DNA of 64,000 nucleotides from Acanthacorydalis orientalis (taxonomy: Eukaryota; Arthropoda; Insecta; Megaloptera; Corydalidae), in the NCBI GenBank assembly GCA_034766995.1, contig CM068317.1:34106001-34170000 (forward strand), in the 5' to 3' direction. The position numbers were made by a program, and so were the translations under genes. Below, in pieces: positions 36,581 to 48,332 of the stretch. Each line of letters begins with the position of its first letter. Position 1 is the stretch's first letter. Below the pieces are notes generated by a model, which was given only the letters and a program-made list of their open reading frames with translations, was not told the DNA's origin and made no database searches.

Positions 36581-38039
36581 AAATTTTCTATGAGTTCAGT
36601 TTAACAATAATATAAATTTTTGATATAACTACAATATTCTGTTCAATATAGTTCTAATTTACAAAAAATAAATTTTAAACCAAAGTATTTGATTCATTAA
36701 TAAAAAGAACAGTTTATAAAAAATTAAAAACATAGTTAAAATACTTGCTAGAAAATTCGAGATTTATTATTATTAAAAAGGTCTAAAACTTGCAATCTTA
36801 CAATCTTGAATATAAAAGAAATTGTAATTTTGCATCTTAATATTATTGACTTTTCCTGCGAACCTTCAGTAGTAGACTAGAATAGCAAATTTGTGATAAT
36901 TAAAAATGATAAGGCTTTCTGCCTTCCGATTTGTAATCTTGAATATATCTTGTAATGATTATGTAATTTTTTAATTAGTGTAAAAATAAAATTAATAAAA
37001 AGCGCATTTCGATAAACTTTTATGTACTCGTGTTATATTTTATGGTAATTACCTTATCGTCTTTGTAAGCTACGTTAGTAAAACGATAGTTTAATATGTA
37101 AATTACTAATGAGGAATATGAATGTATTTTACTTTCTTTGAATATTTTATTTAGATGACTAGTTATTTTATAAGTATCAACCACGTCGATTAATTGCACT
37201 ACTGTGTGCATATAGTTACCTCCTTTATTATTTTTGAAATAATTTATTTCTGCTTTATATAAAAATAAATAAGATACATATCTTTCATGTTGTCATTTAT
37301 CATAACGAATTTGATTTGATTTCTTTATTTTATTAAAATAGTTTAAAGAATTGTTGAGTATTATAGTATTGGTTTGATATTTCTTGAATTTCAATTAGAA
37401 AAAAATGTCACCTATTACAAAGAAAAGAATTATCTCTTTAAAAAACAAAGCATGAGTTTCTGCTTAGTTTAATTAGAAAAAATTTATATAAGACCTGATT
37501 ATAGTACAAACACATATAATGTTAGTAAGTAAAAACATAAATGGAAGAATATTGTGATTTTAATTTTAAATCTTGTAACAAAGAAGTGTGAAAATTAAAT
37601 CTGATTAAAATTTTTAATTAAAATTTTATTTAGTTTACATAACATCTTTATTATTTAAATTTCAAATTGAAAAATTTTATCGATTTTTGTTCATGGGAAC
37701 ATTTGTCGAATTGTTACTTTGTAAGAGATATAACTGTTATAAGCTTTTTTTATATTATTTATTATAAAATGTATTCTGACGCCTTGAAGATGATGCCATC
37801 GTCATCAAATAGCACACAAGTTATAATTAATAATTATTTATTGAACATTTTGGATTGGAAATCTTTTTTGCTGTTTATGAATTGAAGAAGAGTTCACTTG
37901 TGAAAGTTCATTAAATTTATTAGCAAATATTTTCAAATATTATGTATATTCTATTCTTTTTTTATTTGTTGAAATATTGTATACTTTTTTTAAAAACAAA
38001 ATTAATTAATTTGACATGAGTAAGTATACATCTTTTTGT

Positions 38040-38480
38040 TAAAAGTGCGAACTTCTGTTGCTGTTTGCTTTTAGTGGTTGACCATTTTTGTGCCCTACAA
38101 TCATGATTGAAATAATTAGTAAATGCGTTTGTGTGTGCGAAGTTAATGGTCGATAGAAGTTATTTAAGCACTTTGGTTTTGGAAAACATAGAAACTTTCT
38201 AATCAGGCGGTAGACAATAGCGCATTGGTTTTGTCGACGACGGGGCGTAGCTAAGTTTAAATTTAAATGTCGACCATGGGGGGTTGTTATAAATGGCCGG
38301 CACATGTATTGGCCAGGCGCTGACCGCTGGTCAAACTGCTACGTACATACATAGTGCGCTCTCTCGTATGTGAGCTACTATATACTTACACAGGAAGTGT
38401 TATTTCGTTACGTACCGAAAGTAACGGCCGACAGAATCATTAGAATGCATTACCCGTTGTGCGAAAATTGAAAAAGGGAT
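38040..38480. promoter_or_regulatory. Higher-GC island, candidate regulatory element or exon
   Basis: A broad island whose core (38220-38440) includes TTGTCGACGACGGGGCG, GGTTGTTATAAATGGCCGG (about 38282-38300), and TTGGCCAG...CTGGTCAA, an inverted pair around GCGCTGACCG near 38310-38335. An 88-codon minus frame (38039-38305) and an 18-codon plus frame beginning ATGTCGACCATGGGG (about 38268) overlap it; neither is recognised. TGACC and GGTCA half-sites of nuclear-receptor type are present in everted arrangement. Regulatory DNA is the preferred reading. Confidence 0.3.
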
Positions 38481-39479
38481 CGCTTTTCATACAACAGCGA
38501 GATTGATTGTTTCAGATGCTATGAAATACTCTTGAAAAGAAATTTCCACTTTTACACGTAAATAAATAGTTAAAAGTTTCATTACAAAAAGAAAATAGTT
38601 GTTATAACACGGACGTGTTTTCAATTAAAGTGAAGTAGAACTTTTTTGTGATGGTACTATATATACTTTTATAAAATGTTCGCTTCTGCCTGAATTGAAA
38701 AAGATCTCGCTAGATTTAAGAAATTATAATTAATTAAATTTAAAATGAAACCAAGCACCTTATTTTTCAATTTTTGAGAAATTCTTTCAATTTTCTTATA
38801 TCCCTTAATTCTTTTCCGCATAAGCCCCTTATGTTCAACTGTAGCCATCGAAACGATGTACAGTTTCATTTCAAGTTCGGTAAAGATATCTGAAGTTATT
38901 TTTTTTTCGGATACTAACAATTTTCTTTTCATGTCAATTAAAACTAATGATTATGTTTGCGTACACATATTAATTTAATATTTATGTTTCGAAATAAAAC
39001 ATTAAAACGGTGTTTTTTTCAAAAATTTTATTCAATATTATTGTTTATATTTTTTTTTTTCTACATTGACTAAGAAATTTAATATATAGTTTACATTACT
39101 TGTTGAAAAGAAATAGAAATTTCCTTTTTGGTATGGAATTGTATATTTGTCTCTAAATTTTTTTAAAAAATATAGTCATATTTAAACAAATATATTTGAA
39201 AAAAAACGTTTTTTTTAAAGAAAATTAATGATATGATCTTTAGATAAAGGTCAATATTAAATTTTAAAAAGTACAAAGATTAACTATAAGAAGAATAACT
39301 TTTCGAGATATTTATAAATAAGTTGAAAATATTAATGATTAAAAAATTTATAAACTAACACCAAAAACAATTTTTTTCTGAAATAGTTATGTTTATGTAT
39401 AATAAATAAAATGTTTATTTGATTGATGATTAAAATATTATTAGTCGATCGTAAATATTTAAAATATATTTCAATAATG

Positions 39480-39513
39480 AAGACTGAAATTTTACAAATA
39501 AAATTTCAGTCTT
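39480..39513. repeat. Perfect 15-bp stem, 4-base loop hairpin
   Basis: AAGACTGAAATTTTA, loop CAAA, then TAAAATTTCAGTCTT. The arms are perfectly complementary. No longer inverted repeat extends outward and no TA duplication is seen, so it is not an obvious MITE. It could be an RNA stem-loop, a recent foldback duplication or a protein-binding palindrome. Confidence 0.8.
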
Positions 39514-40824
39514 TCACAAACTATAAAAAAAATCAATGTATTTTTGTGACCTGAAAATGATAGCATTTTCATCCAAATGTACATAAATAACAATCAAAAA
39601 TAATTAGTAATCAATTATTAATTATTTTTGAAAATAAAACTTTTTACAGTTAGACAAGGAATAAAACATTAATTTGGTAATGTAAATTTATTAATAGTGT
39701 CATAAACTATTCTATGTAGTAAGATATTTCTTAACGTTGTTAAGAGTACCAATTTGATATTTTTTATTTTCAACTTCAAGAAGTGTACATAGATAAGTGA
39801 AATTTGGTTAATTTATTTATCGAAAGTTAATGACTTTAGTTATTAACGCACCCTTAAACCTTAAACAGCTAAATAATTATTTATTTTAAATTAATAAAAA
39901 TAAATAATTTTCAATATAAAATAATAATTTGATCCTCTTTTAAATACGTGTATTTGTTAATTAAGAAATAAATTAATTACTAAAAGTAAATATAATTGTA
40001 TAAAAATATAATAAAAAATTAAATCAAGTGCATAATAACTGTTTAAAAAAAGTATCATGCTAAAATTTAAAGCAAAATCAATAAAATATCTCCTCTTATT
40101 GAAAAATAATCTATGTTCGAGTTTAAATTAGTATTTATGACCCATTAGAGGAGATCGCTTAGATAAAAAGAAAATGTTCGGTACTTTTTATAAATCATCC
40201 ACTCCAATAAATTATTTTTAATTAATTTAAATAGTCATTAAATATTATAGATTAATGATTTTGTAATTTAATTGAAATAATTATGCTATATATAAATCAA
40301 ATCTTTATTTTTATATAAAGAGTGGTATAAATTAAATTTTTCATTAAATATACATACAAATTATGATGAATGAATGCCAGAAAAAATCCCTTATAAGTTT
40401 CCTTAAAAAATAGTGAAAAATTTCATCATAAAAATGTTTTTCTCAAGATACATAATTTAAATACATTTAATATATTTTAGATATTTTTAATCTGCAAATT
40501 TAAAATTCATTTTTACAAATTATTTTTAACATATCTTATAAAATGCAAAAAAGTATTATCAAAACTGTAATTATTGATCATTTTTGATAATTATTTATGT
40601 GTATTTAGATGGGAATACAATTATTTTGTCAGTCATTAAGTATTTTAAAATAAATCAGATTTTTAAAAGAGGTGTTTGTATAATTAATAAATTAAATGTA
40701 TAGGATGAATGTATATGAATTAAATTATATTTCTCAGAATAAAAAACCTTTAAATAAAATAACTTAAGAAATTTCACTTTAAAATCGTATTTAAAATAAC
40801 ATGTATTATCGTAAGTAGAAGATA

Positions 40825-40830
<6 letters not shown>

Positions 40831-40893
<63 letters not shown>
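40831..40893. repeat. (TA)n microsatellite
   Basis: About 62 bases of TA alternation. Confidence 0.96.
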
Positions 40894-40896
<3 letters not shown>

Positions 40897-41151
40897 AGAT
40901 AAGTGAGAAAGTTTGTGTCTCAAAACATTTATCTCTCAACACTAATTAAGCTCATGATGAATTCTTGAAAAAAAAAACAAATTCTTGTTTCTATTCATAA
41001 GAATTATAATAAAAAAAGATAATTATGAAATTATGAAAATGATTATTGAACAATAAAATTTAGTTTTAATGTCAGTAACTTTCCAGTTAATAAGCCATCA
41101 TTACCTTTTATCTCTCCGATTCTTCACTGAATAAGGTACATAAATAAGATT

Positions 41152-41261
41152 ACATATATATATATATATATAAATATACATATATACATACATATATATA
41201 TATATATATATTCATATATATATATATATATACATATGTGTATATATATATATATATATAA
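41152..41261. repeat. Interrupted (TA)n(CATA)n microsatellite
   Basis: About 110 bases of TA with several interruptions (AAATATACATATATACATACATA, TTCATA, ACATATGTG). An older, degraded array. Confidence 0.95.
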
Positions 41262-42059
41262 AGCGTCAATAAAATATTTTCGTATGCTCTATCAGTTATT
41301 TGAGGCCAATTCAACATTTTCCAATTTAACAGAATATAATAATACAATGAAGTTCATCGAATATAATATATTAATATATTTAATAGGTTTTTTTATTGCT
41401 ATTTTCATAGTTATAATATAATTGAGTTATTTAGTTCAGATTTAATATATTGCTTCATTTTTAATATCAAAAATATGTATTATTATGCAAATATATTTGA
41501 ACCGTGCTGATATATCTAAAGTAAATTATTTCTATTATAAACTTTAAAACATTTCTAATTTGAAAGAACTGTAATTTAAATATGAATTTTTGTATACAGT
41601 GTTGAAGTTTTAATATGTTTGTATGCTAATAGCTTCTGATAATAATGTGCTCGTGAATTCTATATAAACTAACAAACAAGTTTTCATTATAGTTTTATAA
41701 GCGAAATCTGTATATTGTTCGCTGGAAGAAAAATTGTAAACTTATTAAATGTTTATCGTATAAGTTTAATATGAAGAGATTAAGTTCTTGAGTTCTCGTT
41801 TTTATAATTTCGTACTATATTTTTAAGTAGTATATAATTTATATAGAAAAATATGATTTACACTGTATGTATTTTAAAATTCTCTTTCGAATGATTGAGA
41901 AGAAGGGAGATTTCTTAACCTTTTAATTCATTCAATATCACAATATATCTTCTTTAAAAAGTTAATATTTTATATATTGTTATTATAAAAATCAAAATAT
42001 ATTTAATGTGATAAATATTATTATTAAAATGAAACACTGAATATATTAATCATTGATGA

Positions 42060-42305
42060 TTGTTGTAAACGAGCGGTCACAAATCAAAGTAATTTCCGAT
42101 GCGTGTGTAAAGTGAAAACATGTAACACAATATGCCAGATCGTAAAACTTGGATCACGCAGTTGTGTGTGCAGAGTTAACAAAATCGAGGACAGGGATTC
42201 ATGAATTTTTACTGTAATAGAGTTTTCCAATCGAATGATATGATGTACTAACCTTTTACACGATGTACTGAATCAGTATTGTCGCATGTGGACATTTCGA
42301 CTTAT
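42060..42305. promoter_or_regulatory. Higher-GC island with TCF-like site
   Basis: GAGCGGTCACAAATCAAAG near 42070 contains ATCAAAG, the TCF/LEF core, next to GGTCA, a nuclear-receptor half-site. Further on are GATCACGCAGTTGTGTGTGC (about 42152) and TCGAGGACAGGG (about 42184). No frame is open. Function is inferred from composition and motifs only. Confidence 0.28.
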
Positions 42306-42570
42306 TATTTTTCAGCTAATATTTGTGACATGAATAAAATTTTCTTATCGTTTCTGTTATTCTTATTTCAAATACTGCTATTATGGTATATATAAACCTA
42401 ACTATATATGTATATATATATATATAAATATATATGCAAAATTGTATTTTTATAACAATGAAAACTTGGACTAAAGGTAAACTGTATAAAATATACATTT
42501 TCAGTTTCAACTTATACAGATTTGCAAGTCATGTAAGATTATTTATTTCAATCAGCATATAAATGTTTAC

Positions 42571-42573
<3 letters not shown>

Positions 42574-42638
<65 letters not shown>
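42574..42638. repeat. (TA)n microsatellite
   Basis: About 64 bases of TA alternation. Confidence 0.97.
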
Positions 42639-42641
<3 letters not shown>

Positions 42642-43561
42642 TGCAAAAGAAAGAAGCACTGGTGAGAATTTTCTAGAATTCGTAAGTTTATAAAAGAAGC
42701 TAGACTAAAACAATGCTAGAAATATAATCACAAAAATGTATTTTTTTTCTAAATACTAGATTTGACTACAATATTTATTCTAATTAGTTTGATTTTATTC
42801 AGATATTGTTTAATAAAAATCGAACATTTGTTAAGTTTCTGTTTATATAATTTTTTTATTATAAAAAGAAATCAGAAGTTAAATTTACAGAAGAAATACT
42901 TCTGTTATTAAAATTTTTAGGTAAATAGATTTGTCATAATATCGTTTTGCCAATGTGGCGAAAATCACATTGCCAAATGAGCTATTTTGTTATCCGACAA
43001 AACACAAATAATTTTTGAGATCAAAAATGTTCAGTAAATAATTAGTAATCATTTTGGATTATTTCTTTTGTCCATTTGATTTAGTCGATTTTTATTTACA
43101 ATTTAATTAGAAAATTCTAATATTTCTAATAATTAATTTTTATATTTGTAATTTTGTTTGTGCAGTAGTTACATTTATTTTTCTTTATCATTTATATTCA
43201 TTATTATTATAACCGTAAATTTTAATACCAACGCTATTTTCTGTGAGTTTTTAATTCGTTCTGAAGCTAAAAAATTTAAAACAAATATATGATATTTCTT
43301 AAAAATAAAATCAATTTTAAAAAATAGATACTGACTGAAAAAATAATCGTGTAAAAGTTAATAGTAACGAAAATATTAAATTCAAGTAAATAATATGATA
43401 ATAAAAATTTAAATCCTATATTTTTTTCCATAAGAAAGTCACTGATTTAAAATTTAACCTTTAGGAATTTTATGTGTGCATCCATTATTGATGACGTTTT
43501 TTCAATTTCACAAAGTTCCTTGTACTATTATTTGAAACGTTTTATTGTATATTATTTTAAT

Positions 43562-43565
43562 TATA

Positions 43566-43627
<62 letters not shown>
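43562..43627. repeat. (TA)n microsatellite
   Basis: About 65 bases of TA alternation with one TG near the start. Confidence 0.97.
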
Positions 43628-43631
<4 letters not shown>

Positions 43632-44389
43632 TAAAACATACAGAAAAATGACAAAAAGTATATTTTATAAAACGTAGATAAATACTAAAAATAAAAACAC
43701 AGAGGTCGCTGCGCCCTTTAAAAATAATTTTAAAAATTTTGTAATTATACAATGATTTTACAAATGTTTTTTTTTAAAAAAATAATTCGATAAAATAATA
43801 AAATATGGTCTAGTGTCTTAGATATAGAAACTGAGATTAAGATATGACATTTTTAGGCGAGGAAATGATTATTATTAATAGTTAGAAACTTAAAGCTGAA
43901 TAAATTTTTCAAAGAATTGAAACAGAAAAAAAAACATTGCTTTTTAGATATGTAGCTTATTTCGTATTATATTATTTTATTTAAAGCTGATTTTTAATCA
44001 GTTTTACTTGGTATTTAAAGTGTGAGTAGTAGTTGTTATTTATTTATAACTTAATTATTATTTTAGAATATTTTTATTTAATAGAAATTTATTATCTGTT
44101 ATTTTAAGTAGGTTATTAAGCTACAATATTGATAAATAAATAGTAAATAATTTTTCCTATGTGTACTGAAATATATAGTTGATAATTTATTTAATTGCTT
44201 TTAGGCTTCGAATATAATATTATATGACTGAAAAAATTTAATTAAAATACTAGTTTTACCTTTTTTGCATTTACTCATTACCAAGAAAGGTAAACGCGTT
44301 AACAAAGGTATAATAAGGATGAAACGAAATGATTACAAAAAATGAACACTTAATTTAGGAATTAAACTATAATGAACATGAACCCTGTT

Positions 44390-44665
44390 TCATCACCATA
44401 AATTTCCGTGAAATTTCCACCTGACGAAAAGAATGACTCACGTCTTTCCCCTAAAAAACCGTGGCTAACCGACGCTCGTTCGTACTTTCGTTCTCATTCA
44501 CTGTTGACTGCAAGTAATGATGTCGAGTTAACGCACGATTAATTTTAATAATCAGAGATTAATGTTTATTCATAACACTTCATTTAATACTGCACTGTGT
44601 GTATGTGAATGTAATGCAAAACGATCTCGTGTTTATTGCTAAATAAGATAATATACGATTGATAT
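44390..44665. promoter_or_regulatory. Higher-GC island with perfect AP-1 site
   Basis: GAATGACTCACGTC near 44430 holds the AP-1 heptamer TGACTCA. ACCGTGGCTAACCGACGCTC follows near 44459. The right part has ATTAATTTTAATAATC and GATTAATG homeodomain-type cores. No frame is open across it. Confidence 0.28.
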
Positions 44666-44669
44666 TCGA

Positions 44670-45374
44670 CTTTTTGAATGGTCTTCTTCAGATGTGTCTT
44701 TATATTCGCTTCCCCCGAATTATCTTATATAAATATGCTTTTTTATTATATTATTATATTCTATTAGATATACAAATAGATTTAAATAATTGAAAAATAA
44801 CTATAAAATATATTAATTTTTCTTTTTTCAAAACGTTTTTATACTTAATATTTTAGAATTAATACTAGTTCGATGTATTTCATTCTTTTAAATATACCAT
44901 AAAAATGAAGATGAAGAAAATAAAAAAAATTAAGATAGAATAATAATATTTCTGACTCACTATAGAATCCAAATTTTGCTTACATAATAATTTAACATTT
45001 TTTATATTTTTGTTGATTTATTTTCGAGTCTGTTAAAAATTGTTTTTAATTTTATGAAACACGGAAACCAATATTATTTGTAATTTTTGATACTTATTAA
45101 ACTTTTCATACATATTGTTAAGATTTTAGTCTTGTATTGGATAGATATCGGTATAAGAAATAACTGAATGAATTAGAAAATAATATATTTTTTAAATAAA
45201 CAAATAATTGTACCAAATCAAGAACCATTTATTTTCAACTGTATTTTAAAGTTTATTAATGTTATCATGAAATTTCTACATTTATACTATTTGGAATACA
45301 TGGGGTATTGTAAGAGTTCTCATTTAACGCTAGTATTTCAGAAATGAATTTTGGGCGCTAAACAAGGCTTGATT

Positions 45375-45405
<31 letters not shown>

Positions 45406-45610
45406 ACTATGTATTTGTATCTTAATAAAAAAATAAATATTAAATTGTTTATAATTTAAAGAAATAAGATAGGAAAAATGACATTATAGTGAAATATTAA
45501 TATTAAAAATGTTATCTGTTGTCTATTTTATATAAGAAATATCGCATAATATAATTTTATTATAATACACATAATATTTAATATAATAAAAATATAACAA
45601 GATTCACGTA
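44670..45610. other. AT-rich non-coding DNA
   Basis: Only a TA array at 45377-45401 stands out. Confidence 0.5.
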
Positions 45611-45615
45611 TATGA

Positions 45616-45807
45616 TTAAACATGAAGCGATAAAACGCTGTCAGAATAATTTGATGAAATCATATTTAACGAAATAAATACCCACACTACTATGTAATAA
45701 AAATCACATGCTGTGACGCATATTTCTCCTTGTCGCCAGAATAATGCAGAGCTTGCCGTCCACATTGGCTTTACGTCGTCTGGATTTAACAAATGGCTGA
45801 TTTTCAT
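45616..45807 (-). CDS. Unrecognised small open frame, doubtful
   Basis: A 63-codon minus frame begins MKISHLLNPDDVKPMW and continues with a mixed composition (Trp, Asp, Cys, Gln) for about 35 residues before becoming hydrophobic (VVWVFISLNMI). The first part lies in a small GC-richer patch (45715-45790). I do not recognise it. The early part reads more like protein than most frames here, but no splice signals or homologue could be assigned; it may be a conserved non-coding element. Confidence 0.18.
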   Translation of the reverse strand: MKISHLLNPDDVKPMWTASSALFWRQGEICVTACDFYYIVVWVFISLNMISSNYSDSVLSLHV

Positions 45808-45973
45808 GTGAACTTTTAAAACTATTTAACTTCTTCAATGTGTACAAGAGCGTAAATACGTCTTTTATACAATAAATTTAAACTATTGTATTCATTTTCT
45901 TTATAATATTGATGTTTCACAATTACATTTTTTTTTAATTAAGCCCGACTTTTATACTTTTTTATTAATTATA

Positions 45974-46528
45974 TTAGGATGATAGGAAAATAATTGCGGT
46001 TGTTATTTTTTCAATTCTAACCTTAATTTTTTTCAATGAAATTGTCGTTTAATCCGTATTCATGTTAATATCATTTTAAAGTGTATTTTTCAGTATGTGT
46101 TTTGGTAACATCGACTTGGTTTTTATTATTAATTTTGCTTCAAATTGGGCTATTCAATTAAAAATAGAAAAGAAGTAAATAATTTATATGAGTTCAAAAC
46201 AGGTGGTAAAGCAGAAAGAACTGCTCGTAAACTAAATGATGATTTTGATATGAGTACTGTTAAGGAATGAACTGTACAGTGCAATGGTGGTTCCAAAATA
46301 TTCATGCTGGGGATGAGAGCTTTGAATATGAAGAAAGTCGCGGGGAGATATTCAGTTTATAACGACCAACTGAAGGCGTTAGTTGAATCAGAACCACATA
46401 ACTCTAGAGTTTGCACAAAAATTAGGCATTAGTCATACAATAGTTCTGGACCACTTAAAACTACTTAAATAAAAAAATGTATATAAATTTGAAGGTAATA
46501 AACCGAAATTATTTTTCTATCAACCTAA
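45974..46528 (+). mobile_element. Short mariner, copy A (555 bp, internally deleted)
   Basis: The termini are inverted repeats: TTAGGATGATAGG then AAAATAATTGCGGTT at the left; AACCGAAATTATTTTTC then TATCAACCTAA at the right. TA lies on both sides, as expected for mariner. The interior encodes remnants of the transposase N-terminal helix-turn-helix domain: YEFKTGGKAERTARKLND, then ALVESEP, then a segment ending HLKTT-like and stop. The catalytic DDD region is absent because the sequence jumps from the second HTH straight to the 3' end. Stops and frameshifts disrupt the frame. The same deletion is seen in three other copies, so the short form was mobilised in trans. Confidence 0.88.
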
Positions 46529-46529
46529 T

Positions 46530-46945
46530 AGTTATCTTCTTGATTACTGTAAAATTTAAATATTTGTTTTTCATTTAAATTTGATATAATTTAATATTGT
46601 GAATTATAATAGAAATAAAAATTTCTTTGTATATTGAATCGCAGTTTAGGATTAATACATGCGAAAATACACTGAAAAATTTTCAAAGAATAAAAAGATT
46701 ATCTATAGAGTATTAAATTACAATTATCAATTCATCTAACGAAAACATATCTCTTAAACGTTACGTTCACTTGATAGAAATGTAATACTATAACATTTTC
46801 AGGGAAGTTTTTTGAACCGTAGTGGGTTAAAAATTAAAAAAGGTGGGTTTTTAAAAGAAATGTTATTCAAAGAAGTGAATTATGGATAGTTGATATGATT
46901 TCTATTATCACATAAAATTTTATATATTTGGGATATAATCTAGAG
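46530..46945. other. AT-rich non-coding DNA
   Basis: No feature was recognised. A G-richer patch at 46800-46850 (AGTGGGTT, AGGTGGGTT) has a repeated AAAA.GGTGGGTT-like word. Confidence 0.45.
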
Positions 46946-46951
46946 TGATTA

Positions 46952-47078
46952 AATGATGCAAAAGAGAATTGTATTTTTAAGTTGTCTTGGTGGTCTTCCT
47001 TTTGGATTAGTAAATGTCTATCCATTACTTAATTTTTACCCATTACTTAATTTAGAAATGAGTGACATTTTCGAGTAG
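46952..47078 (+). CDS. Unrecognised 41-residue open frame, doubtful
   Basis: ATG at 46952 opens a frame of 41 codons closed by TAG at 47076-47078. It starts MMQKRIVFLSCLGGLPFGL, a basic start followed by a hydrophobic run that resembles a signal peptide. It then contains a doubled PLLNFY/PLLNLE segment caused by a 14-base direct duplication (CCATTACTTAATTT). The stop lies at the edge of the palindrome array at 47074. No homologue is recognised. It could be the first exon of a small secreted protein, or chance. Confidence 0.2.
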
Positions 47079-47232
47079 ATATTGAACTTCAACTTATTTA
47101 GATGTTGAGTCCTCAATATCTATCTTTAGGTAGGTGTTGAAGACTTCAACATCTTCAGAAGTTATTTTTCAACTTCTACCCGTGGTTTGAAAATTCAACA
47201 TTTTTAGGTGTTGATTTCTCAACATCTACCTA
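47074..47232. repeat. Tandem array of six short palindromes
   Basis: Six consecutive inverted repeats, centred near 47086, 47110, 47143, 47166, 47191 and 47217 (mean spacing about 26 bases). Examples are AGATGTTGA/TCAATATCT, GGTGTTGAAG/CTTCAACATC and GGTGTTGA/TCAACATCTACC. The consensus is roughly AGRTGTTGA, two to five bases, TCAACATCT. The units differ from each other, so the array is not recent. Each could form a hairpin; alternatively each is a dyad binding site. Confidence 0.75.
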
Positions 47233-47235
47233 TAA

Positions 47236-47514
47236 ACGGGACTTATGCTGAAACTAATAGTGGAAAACAGACATTTAGCTGATATAAATGGCATGATTAC
47301 TAGGACAATGTATCAAAGAAATTATAGGTATAAAAACGTATAATTAAAATTTTGTATTTTGTTAAGGATTTACTTCTTTCTTCCTACAAGTGTGTGAACT
47401 GTTTAAGAAAAATTTAATAAAAAGAACAGTAAATCACTCAGGCTATTATAGAAATGATACGGGGTTAGATTTGGAAATAGATGATATAAGTGTAGAGTAT
47501 TTACGACGAATATA
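47236..47514 (+). pseudogene. Two coding-like patches separated by an intron-like segment, unrecognised
   Basis: A frame with an ATG at about 47243 (MLKLIVENRHLADING...) is open to AGG/TATAAA at 47326-47333, a possible donor (AG then GTATAA at 47328). Then come 63 AT-rich bases ending in a good acceptor, TACTTCTTTCTTCCTACAAG (47371-47390). A second open frame (VCELFKKNLIKRT...; later DTGLDLEIDDISVEYL) runs to TAA at 47512-47514. The simplest join puts the two parts out of phase, so either another splice site is used, the locus is decayed, or it is chance. The acidic and polar composition of the second patch is unusual for this AT-rich DNA. Confidence 0.2.
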
Positions 47515-47691
47515 AGATAGAAATTGCTTAGTAACTGTTTTTATTCCAATTTCTAAATGTTATTAGTAATTAATCTATTTATTTGTTATCTAAATTTGGA
47601 AATAAATATGTCTTTATTATCTATACATGCACACATACACATATAACTATATATATATATATATATATAGTTATATCTATCTATCTATATA

Positions 47692-47730
<39 letters not shown>

Positions 47731-47950
47731 ATTATTTCAATAAAACACGATTAAGTAATTTTAAAACTTTTATACATAAATTTCCTTTAAATTAATAGAC
47801 CAAAAAGAACAGAAAAAATATTATTACATTAATTTACACTATATATATCAAATGCATTCTATATCATTCTTCTACTTCACAAAATACATTATTTCGTATT
47901 TGGTGAAATAAAACCTCTCATTATTAATTTCTCGTTGTTCATAAATATAC
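47515..47950. other. AT-rich DNA with a compound TA array
   Basis: Mostly AT-rich. The array at 47625-47727 is listed separately. Confidence 0.5.
47625..47727. repeat. (CACA)/(TA)n/(CTAT)n compound microsatellite
   Basis: CACACATACACATATAAC, a TA tract, then ATCTATCTATCTAT, then two more TA tracts. The ends carry ATATAACTATATA and TATATAGTTATAT, which are inverted copies flanking a TA tract. Confidence 0.93.
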
Positions 47951-47954
47951 GGTA

Positions 47955-48185
47955 GCAAATAACACCAATCCGACATTTTCACACGCGAAAAGTGTTGGAT
48001 ATGTACGTGAAATTCTCGAATTGTGGACTTAGTTACATCCGGTCCGAACACGTTCGTAGTGTTCGTTGGTCTACAGCCGGTATTTCCGACGCACGACTTG
48101 TTAGATGGGCTTACAATGTGTCGTTGGAGACGGCAACGTAATGGTCTACATTTTGGATAGAATAGGATTCGTTAAAATTTAACTT
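47955..48185. promoter_or_regulatory. Higher-GC island, candidate regulatory element or exon
   Basis: It contains CACACGCGAAAAGTGTTGG (about 47980), CATCCGGTCCGAACACGTTCG (about 48036-48056), the similar AGTGTTCGTTGG, and GTCGTTGGAGACGGCAACG (about 48121). No frame of useful length is open. A CG-rich core within AT-rich DNA marks it as an island like the others. Confidence 0.3.
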
Positions 48186-48332
48186 TTTTTGTTATATATA
48201 TATATATATATTATAAAAATGTAATGATACAAATTGAATAATAAAAAAAATATCAGAATAACTAGCGACTTTAAAAATGTAAAAATAATACATAATTGAG
48301 TTTATGTATGAGATTTGTTTTACCAACTATAT

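Larger units (their letters stand above)
33650..38030. other. Long AT-rich non-coding stretch
   Basis: Over 4 kb with no recognised gene or transposon. A 15-bp direct duplication (TATATGTCTCAGC...) lies at 34665-34695. A weak GC rise lies at 36260-36470. Short frames at 34322-34513, 37020-37211 and 37667-37885 are AT-rich and unrecognised. Confidence 0.5.
38485..42050. other. Long AT-rich non-coding stretch
   Basis: No gene was recognised. An 87-codon minus frame (38669-38932) is Lys-rich, AT-rich and probably chance. The perfect hairpin at 39480 and the TA arrays are listed separately. 38940-40800 is among the most A/T-rich DNA in the window. Confidence 0.5.
42310..44385. other. AT-rich non-coding DNA with two long TA arrays
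   Basis: No gene or transposon end was found. A near-symmetrical segment TTTTGCCAATGTGGCGAAAA lies at 42945-42964. Confidence 0.5.

Noticed and set aside
38669..38932. 87-codon minus frame as a gene
   Set aside because: Lys/Ile/Leu-rich as expected from AT-rich DNA; no recognised domain.
47074..47232. CRISPR array
   Set aside because: The units are divergent palindromes without constant repeats and unique spacers, and the DNA is eukaryotic in character.
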